Shown here one piece after another: positions 1 through 5,086 of a stretch of DNA of 9,584 nucleotides; the stretch's first letter is position 1; every line of letters starts with the position of its first letter. This DNA comes from Thermoplasmata archaeon. GTDB taxonomy: Archaea; Thermoplasmatota; E2; DHVEG-1; B18-G2. The notes beneath the pieces are model-generated. The model did not search any database, was not told where the DNA came from, and was given only the letters and a program-made list of their open reading frames with translations. The DNA lies in assembly GCA_021161685.1 (NCBI GenBank), contig JAGHAD010000105.1:1-9584 (forward strand), read 5' to 3'. The translations under genes were made by a program, and so were the position numbers.

Positions 1-162
1 ATAAGAGCAGGAAACATATACTGGGGATTTATGCGAGCTTTGGAGGGATACTATGATGTTCTGAGGAAATATCATACCGGAATAATAAATGACTATGTTG
101 CATGGTTTGTAGGTATATCTGTGATCCTGCTTGTGGTCTTCTTAATTGTGGGGGTGATCTGA
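1..162 (+). CDS. Antiporter-like membrane subunit of a hydrogenase/complex-I-like enzyme, C-terminal fragment
   Basis: This reading frame is open from the first base of the window and stops with TGA at 160-162, giving the last 53 residues. The visible part has a polar amphipathic stretch (YWGFMRALEGYYDVLRKYHTG) followed by a final hydrophobic helix from about residue 35 to the end. In proton-pumping subunits of the NuoL/NuoM/NuoN, MrpD and MbhH family, a polar stretch containing HTG and IN residues commonly precedes a last transmembrane helix, and this tail fits that pattern. A NuoH-type gene follows 37 nt downstream on the same strand, which supports membership of the same membrane complex. 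Such subunits form the ion-translocating arm in the cytoplasmic membrane. The conserved Lys/Glu channel residues lie upstream of the window, so the exact subunit (MbhH, EchA, HyfB or similar) cannot be decided. Confidence 0.7.
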   Translation: MRAGNIYWGFMRALEGYYDVLRKYHTGIINDYVAWFVGISVILLVVFLIVGVI

Positions 163-185
163 TACAGGTAACTCTAGAATCTTTC

Positions 186-192
186 AGGAGGT
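186..192 (+). promoter_or_regulatory. Shine-Dalgarno site of the NuoH-like gene
   Basis: AGGAGGT lies 7 nt upstream of the ATG at 200 and is a near-perfect complement of the 3' end of 16S rRNA. It selects this ATG over the in-frame ATG at 209. It is the only strong Shine-Dalgarno motif seen in front of a start in the window, as expected for an internal operon gene among genes that otherwise look leaderless. Confidence 0.8.
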
Positions 193-199
193 CAATCGA

Positions 200-1222
200 A
201 TGGTTGGGATGATAGAACAGGTGTTCAAGGCTGTATTTGGGGCAATGGGAATAGCTATTTTTGCAATCATCTTTGGTTTAATTTACAAAGGTATAGATAG
301 AAAACTAGCTGCTCACATGCAGGCCAGAGTGGGACCACCTATAAGACAACCCTTCAGGGATGTGGTAAAGCTTTTCGCAAAGGAGAATATTGTACCCGAG
401 CGGGCTATAGGATGGCTGTTTAATCTAGCCCCAGTAATAGCTCTGGTATCTTCCATAACAATCATGTTATATCTGCCCATAGGAAGTTTTGGACCAATAC
501 TCTCAACGGAAGGCGATTTGATACTCATTCTGTATCTTCTGATGATACCATCCCTTGCCATGGTACTTGGAGGTTTTGCATCGAGTTCACCCTATGCTGC
601 GGTTGGAGCACAGAGAGAAATGGTTTTAATGATGTCACTCGAATTTCCCCTGGCAATAACGGTTATCTCAATAGCATGGAAGCTTAGCAGAATACCCGTA
701 AGTGATCCCTTTTCTCTATCAACGATAACGAGTTATCCAATATGGAACCAAGTCGGTCCCCTCGGATTTATAGGATGTGTATTACTTCTGATTGTCATGC
801 TGATAGTGGCTCCCGGGGAACTATCAAAGATACCATTTGATGTACCCGAGGCAGAAACAGAGATAGCCGGGGGTTTACTCGTAGAGTATTCTGGGAGGAA
901 CCTCGCTCTATTTTATCTGGCTGATGCGGTCAAAACCATAGCGATAGGTTCCTTGATTGTTGCCATCTTCTTTCCATATAACTTGTCTTCCATCTTAAAT
1001 CTGGCAGGATACTTGGGTAAGTTCGCCGATGTTGTCTTTTATTTTTTGAAGCTTTTGGCAGTCATCTTCTTCTCGGTTATATTGGTAAGGGTGAGCGTAG
1101 CTAGGTTAAAAATCGATCAAGTAGTATCCACCTATTGGATCCCTTTGACACTGCTATCCCTCGTTGGTCTTGTTCTTATGATGCTTGATATTATTCTAGT
1201 GGAAAGAGGCATACCGTGGTGA
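200..1222 (+). CDS. NuoH/MbhM-type membrane subunit (complex I subunit 1 family)
   Basis: The 340-residue protein is strongly hydrophobic with about eight predicted transmembrane segments. It carries the two hallmark regions of the complex I subunit 1 / hydrogenase membrane-anchor family. The first is the cytoplasmic loop after helix 1 (ARVGPP then DVVKLFAKE, about residues 42-62). The second is the acidic loop around residues 207-232, with E207, the FDVPEAE motif (D214, E217, E219, E221) and E229-Y-S-G. In this family these carboxylates couple electron transfer in the peripheral arm to ion movement, and the subunit anchors the NuoB/NuoD-like catalytic module to the membrane. Pairing with an antiporter-like subunit upstream and the PPIRQP wording favour a group 4 hydrogenase (Mbh, Ech or Hyf-like) over a true NADH or F420H2 dehydrogenase, but this is inference. 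No further subunit follows: after the TGA come a terminator-like hairpin and a convergent tRNA, so this is the last gene of its operon. Length is normal for the family. Confidence 0.88.
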   Translation: MVGMIEQVFKAVFGAMGIAIFAIIFGLIYKGIDRKLAAHMQARVGPPIRQPFRDVVKLFAKENIVPERAIGWLFNLAPVIALVSSITIMLYLPIGSFGPILSTEGDLILILYLLMIPSLAMVLGGFASSSPYAAVGAQREMVLMMSLEFPLAITVISIAWKLSRIPVSDPFSLSTITSYPIWNQVGPLGFIGCVLLLIVMLIVAPGELSKIPFDVPEAETEIAGGLLVEYSGRNLALFYLADAVKTIAIGSLIVAIFFPYNLSSILNLAGYLGKFADVVFYFLKLLAVIFFSVILVRVSVARLKIDQVVSTYWIPLTLLSLVGLVLMMLDIILVERGIPW

Positions 1223-1253
1223 GCCCGCAAGCGAACTATTGATGCCGCATTGA

Positions 1254-1274
1254 TCCTCGTCGCGAGGACTTTTG
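1254..1274 (+). terminator. Hairpin plus T-tract after the NuoH-like gene
   Basis: A 6-bp perfect stem (TCCTCG at 1254-1259 with CGAGGA at 1263-1268) encloses a 3-nt loop and is followed by CTTTTG. It sits 32 nt past the stop codon and ahead of a convergent tRNA, so termination here makes sense. The T-tract is short, and archaeal termination depends mainly on T-runs, so the hairpin itself may be incidental. Confidence 0.45.
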
Positions 1275-1280
1275 AAAAAA
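1275..1280 (-). terminator. T6 terminator of the tRNA-Val transcript
   Basis: On the minus strand a run of six T lies 16 nt past the discriminator base of the tRNA. Oligo-T runs are the standard archaeal termination signal. The hairpin that ends the opposite operon lies directly beyond it. Confidence 0.5.
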
Positions 1281-1296
1281 CGACGGAAGTTGATTA

Positions 1297-1369
1297 TGGG
1301 CTCGGAGGGATTTGAACCCTCGACCTCCGCCTCGTCAAGGCGACGTCATAACCCCTAGACTACGAGCCC
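1297..1369 (-). tRNA. tRNA-Val (anticodon GAC)
   Basis: Read on the minus strand the sequence folds into a full cloverleaf. There is a 7-bp acceptor stem (GGGCTCG/CGAGCCC), a D arm (GTC/GAC core), a 5-bp anticodon stem (TCGCC/GGCGG, with a T-G closing pair), the loop TTGACGA with anticodon GAC, the variable loop AGGTC, and a 5-bp T stem (GAGGG/CCCTC) with loop TTCAAAT. Anticodon GAC reads GUC and GUU valine codons. The body occupies 1298-1369 (72 nt) and the discriminator base A is at 1297. CCA is not encoded (ATAA follows), so it must be added by the CCA-adding enzyme. No intron is present. The overall sequence resembles archaeal tRNA-Val. Confidence 0.96.
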
Positions 1370-1398
1370 TTATCGTTGAGTTTAGAATATCAATTCCA

Positions 1399-1413
1399 TT
1401 TTTAAATGTTTTA
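1399..1413 (-). promoter_or_regulatory. Candidate TATA/BRE promoter of tRNA-Val
   Basis: On the minus strand TTTAAAAA (1406-1399) is preceded by the A-rich TAAAACA, a plausible TFB recognition element. Its centre is about 33 nt from the mature tRNA 5' end, which would place the transcription start near 1377 and leave a leader of about 8 nt for RNase P. It lies in the 53-bp gap after the radical SAM gene, so read-through from that gene is an alternative. Confidence 0.45.
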
Positions 1414-1422
1414 GGGTTGCTC

Positions 1423-2433
1423 CTACTCAACAATTATTGGTATTTTTTCTCCACATCTGCCACATCTGTTGCCGTCTAAGTCTATTATCGAAGAGGAGAA
1501 ACCATATCTCTCTATCAGTAAAGCCCCACAGCGAGGACAATAGGTATTCTCATAATCACCGTGTGGTACATTTCCAATATAAACGTACTTCAATCCCTCC
1601 TCCTTGGCTATCGAAAAAGCTTTTTTCAACGTATCAAGGGACGTTGGGGGTCTATCTGTCATCTTAAAATGTGGAAAGAACCTCGTGAAATGAACGGGTG
1701 TATCAGCAGATATCTCTCCAACAACCCATCTACAGAATTTTCTTATTTCGCTGTCAGAATCGTTGAGGGCAGGTATAACAAGGTAGGTTATTTCCAGATG
1801 CAGACCAATCTCTTTAGCAAGCTTGCAAGTATTTAAAACCGGCTCCAGTCTTCCGCCAGTAATCTTCCTGTAAAATTCATCACTGAACGCCTTTACATCC
1901 ACGTTTATGGCATCTAAGTAACTTCCTATCTCTCTGAAGGGTTCTTCATTGATGTATCCATTGCTTACGTAAACCGCATACAATCCCTTCTTCTTTGCAA
2001 TCTTCGATGCATCTAGGGCAAACTCATGCCATATGGTTGGTTCATTGTAAGTCCATGCTATACCTTTACATCCATATCTAATTGCTAGATCAGCAACTTC
2101 CTCCGCTTCCATTTCTCTCAGGTAAATGTCCTCTGGCCCCACAGCAGATATCGAATAATTTTGGCAATGCTTGCATGACAAATTGCAACCAACAGTACCC
2201 ATGGAGAATACGTGGCTTCCTGGATAGAAGTGGTAGAGGGGCTTCTTCTCTATTGGATCTACCGCTACAGAAGAAGCTGAGCCATATATCAAAGTGTACA
2301 GCTTTCCTCCCCTATTTTCTCTCACCCTACATATACCTCTTTTCCCTTCATAGATCATGCATCCGTGCGGACAAAGGGTACATTTCACTTTTTTGTCACC
2401 CTTTTCCTCCCAAAATCTAGCTATCTTTTCCAT
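1423..2433 (-). CDS. amrS: AmmeMemoRadiSam-type radical SAM protein
   Basis: The protein has 336 residues from the ATG at 2433. It resembles pyruvate formate-lyase activating enzymes and, in its overall cysteine layout, the AmmeMemoRadiSam radical SAM family. An N-terminal cysteine cluster (C18, C21, C25, C35; CTLCPHGC then GICR) precedes the radical SAM motif GCNLSCKHC, whose C83, C87 and C90 bind the 4Fe-4S cluster that cleaves S-adenosylmethionine. Further family landmarks are WTYNEPT, YVSNGY, DVKAF and HFTRFFP. The C-terminus holds a rubredoxin-like zinc ribbon (C299/C302 and C324/C327). The substrate of this family is unknown to me. Its usual partners, Memo-like and AMMECR1-like proteins, are not in this window. 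A GTG at 2451 would add six residues (MWVPLQ), but it lies only about 10 nt from the TATA box, upstream of the expected transcription start. The ATG at 2433, about 28 nt from the box, is therefore preferred as a leaderless start. The alcohol dehydrogenase gene diverges from it. Confidence 0.88.
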   Translation of the reverse strand: MEKIARFWEEKGDKKVKCTLCPHGCMIYEGKRGICRVRENRGGKLYTLIYGSASSVAVDPIEKKPLYHFYPGSHVFSMGTVGCNLSCKHCQNYSISAVGPEDIYLREMEAEEVADLAIRYGCKGIAWTYNEPTIWHEFALDASKIAKKKGLYAVYVSNGYINEEPFREIGSYLDAINVDVKAFSDEFYRKITGGRLEPVLNTCKLAKEIGLHLEITYLVIPALNDSDSEIRKFCRWVVGEISADTPVHFTRFFPHFKMTDRPPTSLDTLKKAFSIAKEEGLKYVYIGNVPHGDYENTYCPRCGALLIERYGFSSSIIDLDGNRCGRCGEKIPIIVE

Positions 2434-2456
2434 TTGTAAAGGTACCCACACCAGAG

Positions 2457-2464
2457 CTTATAAA
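2457..2464. promoter_or_regulatory. Shared, near-palindromic TATA box between divergent genes
   Basis: The octamer CTTATAAA (plus strand) lies within GCTTATAAAG, which reads CTTTATAAGC on the other strand, so it is TATA-like in both directions. Its centre near 2461 is about 28 nt from the radical SAM ATG (2433, minus) and about 27 nt from the dehydrogenase ATG (2488, plus). Both distances suit leaderless archaeal transcripts. The flank is A-rich on the minus strand (GTAAAAAT upstream of the box), a better BRE than the plus-strand flank (ACCAGAG), so transcription toward the radical SAM gene is probably stronger. Confidence 0.55.
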
Positions 2465-2487
2465 GATTTTTACTATATTGCTAGCTC

Positions 2488-3498
2488 ATGAAAGCATGGG
2501 TATTAGAAAGGATTGCAAGGGTCGAAAATAAGCCATTGATCTTGAAAGATATAGGGAAGCCAGAGCCGAGGGGAAGAGAGATACTGATAAGGATCTCTAC
2601 TTGCGGTATATGTAGGACAGAACTTGACGAAATAGAAGGTAGGAAGATACCAAAGCTTCCTGTGGTGTTGGGGCATGAAGTTGTGGGATTTGTGGAGAAG
2701 GTTGGCGAGAGAGCTAGGAGATTCAAAATTGGAGATAGGGTTGGGGTTGGTTGGATATATGATGCGTGCGGGAAGTGCAAATTCTGCTTGGAAGGGAAGG
2801 AAAATTTATGTGATAGCTTTTTAGCGACTGGATGCGATGCAGATGGAGGGTATGCGGAATATATGGTAGTAAAAGAAGACTCTGCATATCCGATACCAGA
2901 TGTTTTTGGAGATGCCGAGGCATCCCCTCTGCTGTGTGCTGGGGCAATAGGATATCGAGCCCTGAAGCTTACTTCCATGAGGGATAGACAGACCATAGCC
3001 CTCTACGGATTTGGAGCATCCGGTCATTTGGTCATGCAAATGGTAAGGTTTCTCTATCCAAATTCAAAGATATTTGTTTTCACGAAAAAGAAAGGGGACG
3101 AACCGAGTAGGCTTGCGAAAAGATTGGGAGCGGATTGGGTAGGAACAACTGGAGAAACCCCACCAGAAAGGTTCGATTGCGCCATTGATACAACCCCAGT
3201 TGGAGAGGTCGTTAAAGAAGCCCTCAAGAACTTGGAAAAAGGAGGAAGGCTGGTGATAAACGCGATAAGGAAGGAGACAAAAATAACGGACATCAATTAT
3301 GCTGAACATTTGTGGAACGAAAAGGAAATCAAAAGCGTAGCAAACATAACGAGGAAAGATATAGAGGACTTCTTAAACCTCGCTGCGCACATGCGCATAA
3401 AACCGGAGATAAAAATTTTCAAGTTCGAAGAGGCAAACGAGGCTTTAATATCATTAAAGCATGGAAAATACAGAGGAGCAGGCGTTCTAAAGATTTAA
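2488..3498 (+). CDS. Zinc-dependent alcohol dehydrogenase (medium-chain dehydrogenase/reductase)
   Basis: This 336-residue protein has the standard MDR arrangement of an N-terminal GroES-like catalytic domain and a C-terminal Rossmann domain. Catalytic zinc ligands are visible as C42 (in CGIC), H63-E64 (in the GHE motif) and C150. The structural zinc lobe is complete with C94, C97, C100 and C108 (CGKCKFC then NLC). The nucleotide-binding turn is GFGASGH at 174-180. The family oxidises alcohols or reduces aldehydes with NAD(H) or NADP(H), and the sequence does not reveal the substrate. Residues after the second Rossmann strand (FTKKKG) lack the usual acidic Asp/Glu and are basic, which hints at NADP(H), a weak inference. 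The ATG at 2488 has no Shine-Dalgarno motif but sits about 27 nt from the TATA box, consistent with a leaderless transcript. It is divergent from the radical SAM gene, and its stop codon overlaps the TATA-like box of the PolD operon. Confidence 0.9.
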   Translation: MKAWVLERIARVENKPLILKDIGKPEPRGREILIRISTCGICRTELDEIEGRKIPKLPVVLGHEVVGFVEKVGERARRFKIGDRVGVGWIYDACGKCKFCLEGKENLCDSFLATGCDADGGYAEYMVVKEDSAYPIPDVFGDAEASPLLCAGAIGYRALKLTSMRDRQTIALYGFGASGHLVMQMVRFLYPNSKIFVFTKKKGDEPSRLAKRLGADWVGTTGETPPERFDCAIDTTPVGEVVKEALKNLEKGGRLVINAIRKETKITDINYAEHLWNEKEIKSVANITRKDIEDFLNLAAHMRIKPEIKIFKFEEANEALISLKHGKYRGAGVLKI

Positions 3499-3501
3499 AT
3501 T
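3494..3501 (+). promoter_or_regulatory. Candidate TATA box of the PolD operon
   Basis: TTTAAATT is preceded by the purine-rich TCTAAAGA, a fair BRE. It overlaps the stop codon of the dehydrogenase gene and is centred about 35 nt from the DP1 ATG at 3533. This predicts a transcription start near 3523 and a leader of about 10 nt without a Shine-Dalgarno motif. Confidence 0.45.
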
Positions 3502-3528
3502 CGCGATTTTACTTCTCTCTGCGAATTT
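3497..3528. repeat. 8-bp inverted repeat in the polD leader
   Basis: AAATTCGC at 3497-3504 is perfectly repeated inverted as GCGAATTT at 3521-3528, around a 16-nt pyrimidine-rich centre. The left arm overlaps the candidate TATA box and the right arm covers the predicted transcription start of the DP1 gene. It could be an operator for a dimeric repressor. It could instead be a stem-loop ending the dehydrogenase transcript, since the right arm ends in TTTT. Confidence 0.5.
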
Positions 3529-3532
3529 TAAG

Positions 3533-5086
3533 ATGGAAGAGGTAGTGAAGCTATTTTCAGATCACGGAACGCTCGTGCAGCCAGACGCATTAGATTACAT
3601 AATGTCAAAGGATGATCCCATTGCTTTCGCTTCTCATATACTTAGCAAGATGAGAGAATATCCTCTTGTCCTATCTCTTGAAGATATAAAGGCTTTGGAA
3701 GAGATCCCAGAAAAGAAAGAAGAGAAACCTTCTACAGTAAATTTTCAGGAGGAAGAGGAAGTTGAAGAGAGGGAAGAAGAGGAGGAAAAGTACGAATTGC
3801 CACTTAGCTCTCCAAAGGGATGGAAACCTCTTGCTGGGGAGTATGATGCAGAAATTGAAATTTTGAAGGATGTTACTGGGAAAAGCACTTGCAGAGGTAA
3901 CATTGAAGATTTTTCTCTTCTGTTCAAGCACAGGTACGAAAGCATCAAAAAAATTTTCCTTTCCAGAAGAAATTTCAGTAACTCCATTCCTTTCAGCAAG
4001 ATAAAGAAAGGCTACGTTAAAGAAGTGCAGTTGATAGGGCTGGTGAGAGAGGTAAGAGAGAGCTCAAGGGGACACAAAATTGTAGAGATCGAGGATGAGG
4101 AGGGAGTTGTAACGCTTCTCATTCCATCAAACGATCATCATCTAATTCAGCAAGCAAACGAATTGGTAACAGATGAAGTCATAAGCGTGACGGGAAAGGT
4201 GAGTAGAAACGGAGATCTAATTATTGTTCAGAGCATAAGTTATCCAGATATCAGCGTAAACCACAAGAAAAATTCTGCGGACGTCCCGCTGTATGTTGCT
4301 TTCCTTGCCGATCCCCATATAGGTAGTAAGATGTTCCTCTGGGAAAAGTGGAAGTTGCTGGTAAAGTGGCTAAACGGAAATGCCGGAAATTCCAGGCAGA
4401 GGGAAGTTGCGGGTAGAATAAAATACGTCGTTATACCTGGCGATACGGTTGATGGTATAGGTATCTATCCAAACCAAGAAAAGGAGTTGTCCATCAAAGA
4501 CATTTACAAGCAGTATGAAACATTGTCGGAACTGCTCAATATGTTCCCCGATCATATAACCATAATTATTCAGCCGGGAAATCACGATGCCGTAAGGCCT
4601 GCTGAACCTCAGCCAGCCTTTGAAGAAGAGCTAAGGGAATTGTTTTCTGGTAGGGATATCGTCTTTGTTGGAAATCCATGCTACTTTTCCCTGCATGGCG
4701 TTGAGGTTTTATCTTATCACGGTCAAAGCCTGTTGGATTATGCCACTAATATACCAACTCTTAAGTACAATGAACCCATAGAGATAATGAAGGTTGCTTT
4801 AAAGAAAAGACACCTCGCACCCATATATGGAGGACATACCCCAATAGCTCCAGAACATGTGGATTACATGGTTATCGATAGAGTGCCAGACATATTTGTT
4901 ACAGGTCACGTTCATTTAACCGCTATTGGAGAATACAGAGGAGTAACTTTGATAAACGCATCTTCATGGCAAGCCCAGACGAGTTACCAAAAAATGTTAA
5001 ACTTTATTCCCGATCCTGCAAAATTACCAATCGTTGATCTGAAAACCGGAAAAGCAACCACCATGGATTTCACAAGGGGCATATAA
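3533..5086 (+). CDS. polB: DNA polymerase D small subunit DP1 (Mre11-like proofreading exonuclease)
   Basis: DP1 is the small subunit of the euryarchaeal replicative polymerase PolD, supplying 3'-5' exonuclease activity and supporting assembly with DP2. The 517 residues divide into three parts. A short helical N-terminal domain (about 1-65) is joined by an acidic linker (residues 73-88, 12 of 16 Glu) to an OB-fold (about 165-250, VQLIGLVREVRE onward). A calcineurin-like phosphoesterase domain runs from 255 to the end. Its metal-binding motifs are all present: D260-P-H262, G303-D304 with D307, G349-N350-H351-D352, G434-H435 and G458-H459-V-H461. The nuclease is therefore predicted active, unlike the inactivated B-subunits of eukaryotic B-family polymerases. 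It is somewhat shorter than Pyrococcus DP1 (about 610 residues by recall), mostly in the N-terminal region. The ATG lies about 35 nt from a TATA-like box and no upstream start is better placed. The stop codon abuts the DP2 start. Confidence 0.95.
   Translation: MEEVVKLFSDHGTLVQPDALDYIMSKDDPIAFASHILSKMREYPLVLSLEDIKALEEIPEKKEEKPSTVNFQEEEEVEEREEEEEKYELPLSSPKGWKPLAGEYDAEIEILKDVTGKSTCRGNIEDFSLLFKHRYESIKKIFLSRRNFSNSIPFSKIKKGYVKEVQLIGLVREVRESSRGHKIVEIEDEEGVVTLLIPSNDHHLIQQANELVTDEVISVTGKVSRNGDLIIVQSISYPDISVNHKKNSADVPLYVAFLADPHIGSKMFLWEKWKLLVKWLNGNAGNSRQREVAGRIKYVVIPGDTVDGIGIYPNQEKELSIKDIYKQYETLSELLNMFPDHITIIIQPGNHDAVRPAEPQPAFEEELRELFSGRDIVFVGNPCYFSLHGVEVLSYHGQSLLDYATNIPTLKYNEPIEIMKVALKKRHLAPIYGGHTPIAPEHVDYMVIDRVPDIFVTGHVHLTAIGEYRGVTLINASSWQAQTSYQKMLNFIPDPAKLPIVDLKTGKATTMDFTRGI

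Noticed and set aside
1297..1369. Reading the tRNA as tRNA-Asp (GTC) from the plus-strand triplet gtc.
   Set aside because: The acceptor and T stems orient it on the minus strand, where the 7-nt loop TTGACGA centres the anticodon GAC, which is valine.
1297..1369. tRNA-Val as an attachment site for an integrated element.
   Set aside because: No second copy of the tRNA 3' end and no integrase or phage-like gene is seen in the window.
2471..2479. TACTATATT as a separate TATA box for the dehydrogenase gene.
   Set aside because: It is centred only about 13 nt from the ATG, too close for a start at or upstream of that codon.
2820..3039. Antisense frames opposite the alcohol dehydrogenase.
   Set aside because: The sense frame has complete zinc and nucleotide motifs, and the antisense translations show no recognisable domain.
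3499..3532. Replication origin next to the polD genes, as polD can sit near oriC and cdc6 in some archaea.
   Set aside because: The gap is 34 bp, with no ORB-like repeats, no AT-rich unwinding region and no cdc6 gene nearby.
3671..3999. Antisense open frames opposite the DP1 acidic linker.
   Set aside because: They are low-complexity Ser/Phe/Leu-rich products of the Glu-coding run on the other strand, with no start signal and no family resemblance.
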